The notes under the pieces were generated by a model, which was not told the DNA's origin, searched no databases, and saw only the letters and a program-made list of their open reading frames with translations. A stretch of 64,000 bases of DNA, from the NCBI GenBank assembly GCA_965205435.1, contig CBDBHJ010000010.1:1-64000 (forward strand), read 5' to 3'. Both the position numbers and the translations under genes were made by a program. The first letter of the stretch is position 1, and the number at the start of each line of letters is the position of its first letter. Source of the stretch: CAUZIB01 sp965205435. GTDB lineage: Bacteria > Acidobacteriota > Vicinamibacteria > Vicinamibacterales > UBA8438. Shown here piece by piece: positions 27,552-35,746 of this stretch.

Positions 27552-28637
27552 GTGACGAACCACAGGACTATCCAGCCCGACGCGCGGAAGGTGATCGTCG
27601 GCGTGGACACCCACAAGCACGTCCACGTGGCCGTGGCGATCGACACGTGGGGGATCCGCCTCGGCGATCGATCGTGTGCCGCCGACTCAGACGGCTACCA
27701 ACAGCTGATCACCTGGGCCGAGCGTCACGGACGCGTCGCCGCGTTCGGCATCGAGGGCACCGGCAGCTACGGGGCGGGACTCGCTCGCGCGGTCCGGCGA
27801 GCCGGGCACCAGGTGCTCGAAGTGAACCGGGGCGACCGGCGCACACGTCGAATCGCCGGGAAGTCCGACGCCGTGGATGCCGAGACCGCCGCGCGGTCGG
27901 TCCTGGCTGGCCAATCGACCGCCATCCCGAAGACCGCGGACGGGGCGGTCGAGATGATGCGCCACCTCAAGGTCGCGCGCCGGACGGCGGTCAAAGCCCG
28001 CACCTCGGCGATGATCACGCTGAAGCAGATCGTCGTCACCGCGCCGCCCGAGCTGCGAGAGACCCTCCACCCGCTCGCCGACCAGGCGCTCCTCAAACGC
28101 TGCCGCGGATGGCGGTGCGGCACGATCGATACGCCGACCGCCTCGGCGAAACATACCCTCCGGGCGCTCGCCCGTCGCTGGTTCGCTCTCTCCGTCGAGA
28201 TCGTGGACCACGACCGTCACCTGGGTCGACTCACCACCCAGACCTCGCCGACGCTGCGTGAGGGCTTGGGCATCGGTGCCGACACCGCCGCCGAGATGCT
28301 GATCATCTTTGGCGACAACCCCGATCGGATTCATTCTGAAGCCGCCTTCGCCAAGCTCTGCGGGGCCTGCCCCATCCCGGCTTCGTCCGGGATGACAACG
28401 GGCCGCCACCGCCTCTACCGCGGCGGTCATCGACAGGCTAACGCGGCGCTCCACCGGGCCGTCATCGTGCGGATGCGGTACCACTCACCAACCCTCAACG
28501 ACGTCGAACGACGCACCGCTGAAGGGCGGCCCAAACGGGAGATCATCCGCTGTCTCAAACGCTTTCTCGCCCGCGAGATCTTTCAGCGCGTGATGGCAGA
28601 CTACCGAGCGCGCCAAGCCGCAGACTTGGCTGCCTGA
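27552..28637 (+). CDS. IS110 transposase (bridge-RNA-type recombinase)
   Basis: The protein has 361 residues. The DEDD RuvC-like domain includes IVGVDTHKHVHVAVAIDTWG (Asp), FGIEGTGSYGAGLARAV (Glu) and GKSDAVDAETAARSV (Asp pair). The C-terminal Tnp_20 domain follows with FAKLCGACPIPASSGMTTGR, containing the catalytic serine region, and HRLYRGGHRQANAALHR. No stop or shift is present. It is the likely source of mobility for both IS110 copies. Confidence 0.88.
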   Translation: MTNHRTIQPDARKVIVGVDTHKHVHVAVAIDTWGIRLGDRSCAADSDGYQQLITWAERHGRVAAFGIEGTGSYGAGLARAVRRAGHQVLEVNRGDRRTRRIAGKSDAVDAETAARSVLAGQSTAIPKTADGAVEMMRHLKVARRTAVKARTSAMITLKQIVVTAPPELRETLHPLADQALLKRCRGWRCGTIDTPTASAKHTLRALARRWFALSVEIVDHDRHLGRLTTQTSPTLREGLGIGADTAAEMLIIFGDNPDRIHSEAAFAKLCGACPIPASSGMTTGRHRLYRGGHRQANAALHRAVIVRMRYHSPTLNDVERRTAEGRPKREIIRCLKRFLAREIFQRVMADYRARQAADLAA

Positions 28638-28707
28638 ACGAGTGTCTTGACATATAGGGGCGTCAATACCTGCGCTACAGTTCCTCGTTCTCACGTTCGC
28701 TGGCTGG

Positions 28708-29733
28708 GTGAACCGCCACCAAGACGATCTGATCGCGTATCTCCGGGAGGAGAATCGGGTCCTCCGGGAGCACCTGGGCCCTCGGCCGCTTCGCCTGACC
28801 GATGCCCAACGCCGTCGACTCGCCGTGTGCGGCCAGAAACTCGGACGGCGCGTCGTGATGCAGGTCGCCGGCATCGTCACGCCTGACCCGATTCTCCGCT
28901 GGTACCGGAGATTGATCGCCCAGACATACGACGGCAGCGCCCGCCGCGGTCGCGGCCGGCCGATGACGCGACGTGACGTGGCCGCGCGCGTGGTCCGGAT
29001 GGCGGTCGAGCATCCCCAGTGGGGGTACACACGGATCCGCGGGGCGCTCTCGAACCTCGGCCACGAGATCGCTCGGACCACGGTGAAGCGGATCCTGCAC
29101 GACCACGGGATCGACCCGGCTCCCGAGCGGAGCCGGCGCATGCCCTGGAAGACGGTCCTGCAGGCGCACTGGGAGGGCCTCACGGCCTGCGATCGGTTCA
29201 CCGTCGAGGTGCTCACGCTGGCCGGGCTCCAGCGGTACCTGGTCTTCTTCGTGATCGCGCTGCAGTCCCGCCGCGTGACCATCGCCGGGATCCCTCCGCA
29301 GCCGTACGGCACGTGGATGGAGCAGATGGCCCGCAATGTGACGGACCCGGTCGATGGCTGCTTGCGACGCGCCCGCTATCTGATGCACGACCGCGACCCG
29401 CTCTCCACGCGGGGTTTTGGCGAGATCCTAGAGGGCGGAGGTGTCCAGCCGATCCGGCTCCCGCCGAAGAGTCCCAATCTCAACGCGTATGCCGAGCGGT
29501 TCGTCCGCTCAATGAAAGAGGAGTGTCTCAGTCGCGTCGTCCCCCTCGGCGAAGGGCACTTGCGTCTCCTCGTGGGCGAGTACGTCGACCACGACCATCG
29601 CGAGCGCAACCACCAGGGACTCGACAACCAGCTCCTGCAACGACCGCCACCGCCGGTGAGCCTGGCCGCCGACGTTCAGCGGCGGGAGCGTCTGGGCGGA
29701 TTGCTCAATTTCTACCACCGGGAGGCCGCATGA
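28708..29733 (+). CDS. rve-type IS transposase (integrase core), first codons lost
   Basis: The frame starts at GTG 28708 but homology (LQFLVLTFAGWVNRHQDD) begins in frame about 12 codons earlier, where IS110 ends. Therefore the native start was removed. The protein has a leucine-rich N-terminus, an HTH region (LAVCGQKLGRRVVMQVAGIV), then TACDRFTVEVLTLAGLQRY (Asp), YLMHDRDPLSTRGFGEIL (Asp) and LNAYAERFVRSMKEECLSR (Glu). It resembles IS481/IS3-like integrase-core transposases. It may still be functional from the GTG. Confidence 0.75.
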   Translation: MNRHQDDLIAYLREENRVLREHLGPRPLRLTDAQRRRLAVCGQKLGRRVVMQVAGIVTPDPILRWYRRLIAQTYDGSARRGRGRPMTRRDVAARVVRMAVEHPQWGYTRIRGALSNLGHEIARTTVKRILHDHGIDPAPERSRRMPWKTVLQAHWEGLTACDRFTVEVLTLAGLQRYLVFFVIALQSRRVTIAGIPPQPYGTWMEQMARNVTDPVDGCLRRARYLMHDRDPLSTRGFGEILEGGGVQPIRLPPKSPNLNAYAERFVRSMKEECLSRVVPLGEGHLRLLVGEYVDHDHRERNHQGLDNQLLQRPPPPVSLAADVQRRERLGGLLNFYHREAA

Positions 29734-29756
29734 GCGGTCGGCCGATTAAACGCACC

Positions 29757-29904
29757 TTACGCGGAGGTGTCGCGGTGCGCCATCGCGGCCTGGGCCAGCC
29801 GCACCTCGGCTTTCGATAGCGCGAACGACCTGCAGCGCGTCGCGCTGCAGGTCCAGCGACTGGGAGCCGTCCGCCTTCGAGACGCGGGCGTAGCCGATCA
29901 GCAT
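29757..29904 (-). pseudogene. Serine recombinase (resolvase) remnant with internal deletion
   Basis: From ATG 29904 the minus strand reads MLIGYARVSKADGSQSLDLQ, the start of Tn3/Hin resolvases with the catalytic Ser in ARVS. Within 36 codons it jumps, in another frame, to EVRLAQAAMAHRDTS, which belongs to the C-terminal HTH region. The centre of the gene is deleted. It may mark a Tn3-like transposon that once sat here. Confidence 0.6.
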
Positions 29905-30071
29905 GTGTCGTAAACGGTCGTTGGACTAAACCGCTTCGCGGTAGACGGTAAATCGAGTACCCGATCGTAAGACGCGCATCCGGGTCGTCCTTCCGACTCG
30001 GCATCTCCACTCCTCCCATACGCTCCTCACCGACGCCTGGCATCCACCAGGCCCGTTCAAGAGGAGTCGTC

Positions 30072-30941
30072 ATGACCGCCCTTCGCCGACGCATGCTTGA
30101 GGACATGGAGGTACGGAATCTCTCTGCGGGGACGCAGCAGGTGTACCTGCAGCATATCTCCCGCTTCGCCCATTACTGCGGTCGATCGCCCGCGGAGTTG
30201 GGACCTGAGGAGATTCGGGCCTACCAGCTCTACTTGACGAACGAGAAGCAGTTGGCCCCTGCGACCCTGGTCATCGTCGTTGCGGCCCTGCGCTTCCTCT
30301 ACCGGGTCACGCTGCAGAAGACGTGGGCGATTGAGACCGTCATCCCTGCGCCGAAGAAGCCACAGACGTTACCGGTGGTGCTCAGCCCCGCCGAGATGGG
30401 GCAGTTTCTCGACAGCGTGCAGCACCCCAAGCATCGCACCATCCTGACGACCTGCTACGCGGCGGGCCTGCGCATCTCAGAAGCCGTGCGGCTGACCGTG
30501 CCGGCGATTGACAGCCAGCGGATGGTCCTCCGCATCGTCCAGGGGAAAGGCCCGCGGGACCGGTACGTGATGCTCTCTCCGAGGCTGCTGGCGATGCTGC
30601 GCGACTGGTGGCGCGTCAGCCAGCCTCACCACTGGCTCTTTCCCGGCACGCGCCCGGAGCGCCCGACGAGTAGCCGGGTCGTCGACCGCGCCTGCCGACA
30701 GGCCCGTCGTCGCAGCGGTCTCTCCAAGCCGGTGACGCCGCATTCGCTCCGGCACGCCTTTGCCGTGCACCTGCTGGAAGCCGGCACGGACGTCCGCACG
30801 ATTCAACTGCTGCTCGGGCATCGCAGTCTGGCGACGACCGCTCGCTACCTGCGCATCGCGACGACAACGGTGTGCTCGACCGTCAGCCCGCTTGACCTGC
30901 TTCCCCGTCCCGCGTCGCTCACGCGACCGCCGACCGTCTGA
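30072..30941 (+). CDS. IS91-associated tyrosine recombinase
   Basis: The protein has 289 residues. A SAM-like N-terminal core-binding domain (SAGTQQVYLQHISRFAHYCG) is followed by catalytic blocks YAAGLRISEAVRL (Arg), HSLRHAFAVHLLEAGTD (His-x-x-Arg) and LLGHRSLATTARYL (His and Tyr). All five residues are present. It precedes the IS91 transposase by 11 bases, an arrangement seen in a subset of IS91 elements. Its role in the element's movement is not established. The start ATG 30072 follows AGAGGAG. Confidence 0.85.
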   Translation: MTALRRRMLEDMEVRNLSAGTQQVYLQHISRFAHYCGRSPAELGPEEIRAYQLYLTNEKQLAPATLVIVVAALRFLYRVTLQKTWAIETVIPAPKKPQTLPVVLSPAEMGQFLDSVQHPKHRTILTTCYAAGLRISEAVRLTVPAIDSQRMVLRIVQGKGPRDRYVMLSPRLLAMLRDWWRVSQPHHWLFPGTRPERPTSSRVVDRACRQARRRSGLSKPVTPHSLRHAFAVHLLEAGTDVRTIQLLLGHRSLATTARYLRIATTTVCSTVSPLDLLPRPASLTRPPTV

Positions 30942-30952
30942 GAGCGTCGCGC

Positions 30953-32161
30953 GTGGATCATCCGACGCTGGACGTGGCGGACGTCTTCCGCCAGTACGGC
31001 GACACCTATCGCGCCGAGGCCGGGGGCTCACTCTCGACGGCCGCGCGACGCGTCATGAGCGCGATTGAGGCGTGCCGGACCGCCGCGCTCGGGGGCCACG
31101 TCGAGCAGTGCGACCGGTGCGGGCACCAACGGGTCTGGTACAACTCGTGTCGCAATCGCCATTGCCCGACGTGTCAGTCGCTGGCCCGCGCTGCGTGGAT
31201 CGAGGCGCGCCGGGCGGACCTGCTCCCCGTCGACTACTTCCACGTCGTCTTCACGGTGCCCTCGGCGGTCGCCGCGATCGCGTACCAGAACCAGGCCGTC
31301 GTCTATGGGCTGCTGTTCCGGGCCGTCGCCGAGACGCTGCGGACCATCGCCGCTGACCCCCGCCATCTGGGCGCCCAGATCGGGTTCTTCGCGGTGCTCC
31401 ACACCTGGGGACAGACGCTGGTCCATCATCCGCACCTGCACTGCGTGGTGCCCGGCGGCGGGCTCTCGCTCAATGGCACGCGGTGGATCGCGTGCCGCCC
31501 CGGGTTCTTCCTCCCGGTCCGAGTGCTGTCCCGGCTCTTTCGCCGGCTCCTCTTAGACGCTCTGCGCGAGGCGTTCGAGATGGGCCAGCTGCACTTCGCC
31601 GGCTCGCTCGACGCCCTCAACGATCCCCGAGGCTTTGCCGCCCATCTCCAGCCGGCACGGCAGACCGAGTGGGTGGTCTACGCCAAACCGCCCTTCGCTG
31701 GGCCCGACCAGGTGCTCGATTACGTCGGCCGGTACACGCATCGGATTGCCATCTCCAACCAGCGGCTGCTTGATCTCGAGAAGGGGCTGGTCCGGTTCCG
31801 CTACACCGACTACCGCCGGCCCCGCTCACCGCATCAGAAGACCATGACCCTGGCCGCGACGGAGTTCATCCGGCGTGTGCTCCTGCACGTACTCCCGCGC
31901 GGCTTCCACCGCATGCGGTACTACGGCCTGCTCGCGAATCGGACGCGTCACCAGCACGTGACCCAGTGTCGGCAGTTGCTTGGTGCCCCACCACCGACCC
32001 GGCCCGACGACGCGCCGGCCTCCATCGACTATCGGGATCACTATGAAGCCCTGACCGGACGGTCGTTGCGCGTCTGTCCCCGGTGTCACGACGGCCAGAT
32101 GCAGCGCGTCGACGGCCTGGTCGGCGTCCGCGGCCGTCCCGCGATTCTGGACTCGTCGTGA
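30953..32161 (+). CDS. IS91-family HUH transposase
   Basis: The protein has 402 residues. An N-terminal zinc-binding domain (CDRCGHQRVWYNSCRNRHCP and TCQ) is followed by the HUH motif HPHLHCVVPGGGL and the tyrosine motif YVGRYTHRIAISNQRL. These are the IS91 signatures for rolling-circle transposition. The C-terminus has another CPRCHDGQM cysteine pair. No disruption is seen, so it may be active. Translation is likely coupled to the recombinase gene upstream. Confidence 0.88.
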   Translation: MDHPTLDVADVFRQYGDTYRAEAGGSLSTAARRVMSAIEACRTAALGGHVEQCDRCGHQRVWYNSCRNRHCPTCQSLARAAWIEARRADLLPVDYFHVVFTVPSAVAAIAYQNQAVVYGLLFRAVAETLRTIAADPRHLGAQIGFFAVLHTWGQTLVHHPHLHCVVPGGGLSLNGTRWIACRPGFFLPVRVLSRLFRRLLLDALREAFEMGQLHFAGSLDALNDPRGFAAHLQPARQTEWVVYAKPPFAGPDQVLDYVGRYTHRIAISNQRLLDLEKGLVRFRYTDYRRPRSPHQKTMTLAATEFIRRVLLHVLPRGFHRMRYYGLLANRTRHQHVTQCRQLLGAPPPTRPDDAPASIDYRDHYEALTGRSLRVCPRCHDGQMQRVDGLVGVRGRPAILDSS

Positions 32162-32389
32162 TCACCATGTGCTCGACGTTCGCCCGTGCCTTCCTCATCG
32201 CGGCGGGCATCCGTGTCAGGAGTCGTGCGCGCGTGTCATCCACCACACCGCCGCCTGAGGCCCTGCCACCCCCCACCGTCGGCTCCGCCCACGCACCCAG
32301 GGTCCACCGCCGGGTCACGACACCTGCTCACGGCATGCCTCCGACGATCAAATCCCCATAGACGGATCTCGCTGCGGTTTCGTCCAACC

Positions 32390-32468
32390 CGTTTTTTGTC
32401 TCCCGTCGCGGCGGTGATCCGTGGGCCTCACCCCGACGCCGTCGCGCCGCGGCGCCACACAAAAAACG
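32390..32468. terminator. Hairpin downstream of IS91, possible oriIS or terminator
   Basis: GTTTTTTGT at 32391-32399 and ACAAAAAAC at 32459-32467 are inverted repeats around a GC-rich palindromic core (GTCGCGGCGG and CCGTCGCGCCGCGGCG). It could be the IS91 replication end or a bidirectional terminator between IS91 and the convergent M48 gene. The rest of 32162-32521 shows no gene. Confidence 0.45.
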
Positions 32469-32521
32469 CTCTGCGTTTGCGACACAGTAATCCGTTCCTG
32501 ACGTCGGAGAAGCTCAGACAA

Positions 32522-34096
32522 CTAGCGGGCCACGGTGCCGATCCGTTCCCACCGGTCGACATTGCGCAAGTCGAGCTCTACCGACTCAATCGGCCCTTCG
32601 ATCAGCCCACGCGCATCGTCGTTGCCGAACACGGCTGAGACTTCATCGCTCGGAAAGATCTTTTCTGCGGTTCGCTCACGCAGTTGAATCCGTTGCCCCG
32701 CGACTCGAACGTTGATCGTGTTGACGTCGTCCTCTTCGCTCAGCTCTGGAGTGGTCGAGAGCGTCGCGATGACATCTAACTCGTTCTGAAACAGCCGCTG
32801 CACATCGAAACGGAGAGTGGCGACCAGTTCGCCGTTGTCCGTCACGCCCTGGAATACGTTCTCCTCAAGAAACGACGCCGTGGTGGTCGCACCGGCCCTG
32901 GCGAGGCGCTCCTCGATATGGGGATGCGTCGCGAACAGCCCGCCGCCCCCTTCACCAAACGGGTCATGGGCGTCGCGGGCGAACTTGAGCTTGCGGAACG
33001 AATTCAGCAGCGGCCGGTCGCCGACATCCGTCTCGGTAAGGTAGAAGCTTGCGAACAGGTCCGCTTCGCGTTCACGGTCTCGCCCGTGACCCGCCATGAA
33101 CAGGTTGGCGGTAAAGGAGGTCATGACGGCGACGATGTCGTCAACGTTGTTGTCGGTGCCTCCGGCGAAGAGGCCCACGATCCCGGCAACGGTCGATGCC
33201 CGTTGCGCGTTTCGCCAGATGCGGTAACTGTGCCGGCTCTCCACGTGGGCAATCTCGTGGGCGAGGATCGCCGCCACTTCGTTGTCGCTCTCAAGCGATT
33301 GCAGCAGGCCCCGAGTCATGAAGATGTACCCGGTCGGTACCGCGAACGCATTCACGTCGTCCGAGTCGACAACCTGGAACCGGTACCGGTAGCCCTTGAG
33401 CGGAACCGGCCAGCTGTCGAGAACCCGTTCCCCGACACCCTCCAGGTACTCCTGCAACTCCGTGTCGACGAGTGGAGAGTAGGTTGACTGTACCTGTTGT
33501 AGTGACATCATCGCGAGTGACCGCTCGGTCTCGTAGTCCGAGACATCGGGCGTCGGGATAAAACAGACCCCGCACGGGGTGTAACCGCTGGCGAGGGCAT
33601 CGGGTTGGGTCGCAAACGGCTGTCGGTCAGCCATCTCCGGTAGGTGATTAGCCCCGCGGATGTGGAGCGTCTGGCTCTGCCGGTTTCCGATGTACCGCTG
33701 GAAATCAGCCTCGGCCGTCGTCACCTCGAACACCTCGTCGAGCCAGCGCTCAAAGTCCTGCGCCGACGGCGCCGGGCCGTAGACGTCCACACGGCCACGG
33801 CCGAGACGGGCACTCTGCAGCTCGAGTTCGATGTGGTCGTCTTCCGGGTCCGCGTCGGTAATTCGCACCGTCTCGCTTTCGCGCAGTGGGAAGAGGCGGT
33901 CCCCCCGGTGGAGCACGAAGACGCGATCGTCCTCCCCGTCGAGGTAGACCTTTCGGCGACCCTCGAAGGTGGGCCGGAGGACCAACTCACGACCTTCGAG
34001 CGCGTCTTCAAGATCGTTCCATCGCTGTGCTGCCGCTGGCGACGGCAGGAGCAATCCGGGCAGCGAACACAAAAGAGCGAACCGCAGAATCAACAT
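32522..34096 (-). CDS. M48-family metalloprotease, secreted/periplasmic
   Basis: I chose ATG 34096 because it follows GGAGG at 8 bases and starts a signal peptide (MLILRFALLCSLPGLLLP ending AAAQ); a longer frame upstream to 34201 is not needed. The peptidase motif EVAAILAHEIAHVESRH puts His280, Glu281 and His284 at the zinc, with EREADLFAS as the third-ligand helix. An N-terminal domain of about 200 residues with a CGVC pair is unusual, as is a C-terminal 100-residue extension. By family, it degrades or maintains envelope proteins (BepA/LoiP-like). It is intact. Confidence 0.85.
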   Translation of the reverse strand: MLILRFALLCSLPGLLLPSPAAAQRWNDLEDALEGRELVLRPTFEGRRKVYLDGEDDRVFVLHRGDRLFPLRESETVRITDADPEDDHIELELQSARLGRGRVDVYGPAPSAQDFERWLDEVFEVTTAEADFQRYIGNRQSQTLHIRGANHLPEMADRQPFATQPDALASGYTPCGVCFIPTPDVSDYETERSLAMMSLQQVQSTYSPLVDTELQEYLEGVGERVLDSWPVPLKGYRYRFQVVDSDDVNAFAVPTGYIFMTRGLLQSLESDNEVAAILAHEIAHVESRHSYRIWRNAQRASTVAGIVGLFAGGTDNNVDDIVAVMTSFTANLFMAGHGRDREREADLFASFYLTETDVGDRPLLNSFRKLKFARDAHDPFGEGGGGLFATHPHIEERLARAGATTTASFLEENVFQGVTDNGELVATLRFDVQRLFQNELDVIATLSTTPELSEEDDVNTINVRVAGQRIQLRERTAEKIFPSDEVSAVFGNDDARGLIEGPIESVELDLRNVDRWERIGTVAR

Positions 34097-34224
34097 GGCA
34101 TGTCCTCCAAGACTGGCCGAAGCTACCCCCAGCGCGCCAGCGGCATCGTTGGGGCAATTGTGAGCGTTAAGCCTGTCAGATCGGTCGTCGTACGCCCCCA
34201 TACCCTACCCCCGCACCTCGCTGA

Positions 34225-35190
34225 TCAGCCACTCGTCCACCGATACAGCTGCCGCGCGCCGCCAGCCAGCAGGCCCACTCCGAGCAGCAACTGTCCAATC
34301 AGCGGCAGCGCCGGCACCGGCGTGCCATCGACACAGTTCAACTGCGCTTCTCCGCCCGCAAGGAGCGCCTCGAGCGCGTCCCGCTCGGCAGGATCGACGC
34401 TCAACCCGTATTCCAGCTTGACCTGGATCACCCGCTCCGCGAACCACGCGCCGTGTCGGGCCGGCATCCAGTCGGCGGCGTCCCGGTCACTTTTCTGCGA
34501 CCGGTTCACCGTCGGATCCGCGATCGTGAGGTTGTCGAGGTCACTGGCAATGTCCCGGCGCCGCTCGTCGGCGATGCCGCTGTCGTGCGTCTCCGCCAGC
34601 GCCACGATGTGCTCGATGTCCGTCGCCGCGGTCCCGGTCGCCGTGATGTCGAACGCGAGGCACGAGTAGGGGGTGTACACCTGCCCGTTCGCCTTCATCG
34701 TGGGCGGCAACGCCGCGATGATCTCGTCCTCCAAGCTGCTGTAGCCCGTCCCGAAGGCGTCGCGGGCGTAGCCGTCCCGTGGTCGCTCGTCGCAGACTTT
34801 CAACCCGCGCCACGTCTCCGCGTCAGCCGGGCAGCCCTGCGTCTCCACCGGCGGCTGCACCTGCACATTGGGGATATAACCGTTGGGGTTCGAGGCAGAG
34901 TCACAGCCGATACCGTCGTCGTCCGTGTCGCTCGATCGGCTCCGTTCTAGCCATTCGTAGATGATGCCGGTACCGTCACGGTTGTCTTTGTACGCAGGCA
35001 ACCGCAGGCCATCATCACGGCCTCCTGCAGGTGAAGCAGGTCCAGCTTCAGTGCACGTCAGGTCGCCGTTCCCGTTCGCATCCCAGTATGCGAAGTCGTC
35101 GTGCGATTGCGCTGAGGCGGGCGGTGCGGGGAGCAGTATCAGCACGCCGAGCAGAGCGGCTGAGATTCCGTGGTTCCAGTGAGCTTGCAA
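34225..35190 (-). CDS. Secreted HNH-type nuclease with C-terminal sorting segment
   Basis: The likely start is TTG 35190, 8 bases after GGAGGG, giving a signal peptide (ISAALLGVLILLPAPPASAQ). A calcium-binding-like DANGNGDLTCTEA follows (excalibur-like), then TATDIEHIVALAETHDSG and DLDNLTIADPTVNRSQKSD, the DIEH and N-x-x-x-N/K features of DUF1524/GmrSD-type HNH nucleases. The end reads VPALPLIGQLLLGVGLLAGG then RQLYRW, a PEP-CTERM-like tripartite sorting signal (proline motif, helix, arginines). It probably acts on DNA outside the inner membrane. Length is 321 residues. Confidence 0.7.
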   Translation of the reverse strand: MQAHWNHGISAALLGVLILLPAPPASAQSHDDFAYWDANGNGDLTCTEAGPASPAGGRDDGLRLPAYKDNRDGTGIIYEWLERSRSSDTDDDGIGCDSASNPNGYIPNVQVQPPVETQGCPADAETWRGLKVCDERPRDGYARDAFGTGYSSLEDEIIAALPPTMKANGQVYTPYSCLAFDITATGTAATDIEHIVALAETHDSGIADERRRDIASDLDNLTIADPTVNRSQKSDRDAADWMPARHGAWFAERVIQVKLEYGLSVDPAERDALEALLAGGEAQLNCVDGTPVPALPLIGQLLLGVGLLAGGARQLYRWTSG

Positions 35191-35364
35191 CGTGGTTACC
35201 CTCCGTGGCGGCGTGGTCCCGTGTACGGTTTTCGCTTGGCTGATCTCATCTTGGACGGCGGGCTGGCACCCGTTTACGACACATGCTGATCTATTTGCAC
35301 CCTGCCTGTCCGGTTCTCTCCTACCATACGTCCTTGGTGTAGACGGCATGCTGAACGGTGGGTG

Positions 35365-35450
35365 CGTGCCGCGCTTTGCGCCGACCGAGTGCCGGAACTA
35401 TTTCCGCCACTGCGGCTATTCGGGAGCTACGCGCTCATGAAATCCGCGCT
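35365..35450 (+). pseudogene. IS630 3' end scrap
   Basis: It reads FAPTECRNYFRHCGYSGATR and stop, matching the end of the IS630 OrfB at 19.7 kb (ECRNYFRHCGYPGTTRS), followed by GAAATCCGCGCTA, similar to the IS630 end repeat. The rest of 35191-35488 has no supported gene. Confidence 0.6.
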
Positions 35451-35488
35451 AGGCAGCGCTTCAACGACGTGACCGCTTCCGACCTCTG

Positions 35489-35746
35489 TTAGGCCCGAGA
35501 CCGAGTCGTCCATAAGCCCGTGCTCGATCTTGAGCTTTTCCCGGGAATCAGCCAATACCTGGACGAATCGGCAGGCAGGGGCGGATGCGAGGTCGTCGTC
35601 ACCGCCGGCGATCCGGCCGGGCTACCGACATTGGAAGGGGCCTGGGCGACGAGGACAGTGCCGATCCCGGCGCCGATCCAGCCGCTGCTCCAGGCGCCGG
35701 CATTGAGCGCCACGGCAACGGCCACCACCGCGAGACGCATCAGCAT
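35489..35746 (-). CDS. Small hydrophobic protein overlapping yeiH stop
   Basis: ATG 35746 overlaps the yeiH stop (TGATG), suggesting translational coupling. It reads MLMRLAVVAVAVALNAGAWS then SGWIGAGIGTVLVA, a signal or membrane segment. From about residue 55 another frame (CRFVQVLADSREKLKIEHGL) looks more gene-like, so a frameshift is possible. Family unknown. The 3' side is next to IS630 debris. Confidence 0.4.
   Translation of the reverse strand: MLMRLAVVAVAVALNAGAWSSGWIGAGIGTVLVAQAPSNVGSPAGSPAVTTTSHPPLPADSSRYWLIPGKSSRSSTGLWTTRSRA

Larger units (their letters stand above)
27298..28665 (+). mobile_element. IS110-family element, intact
   Basis: The ends match the defective copy at 13551-14817. 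It is 1368 bp and has no terminal inverted repeats. It interrupts the IS6-derived MITE at its right end and lies just before the start of the rve-type IS gene, whose first codons it displaced. Confidence 0.8.
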
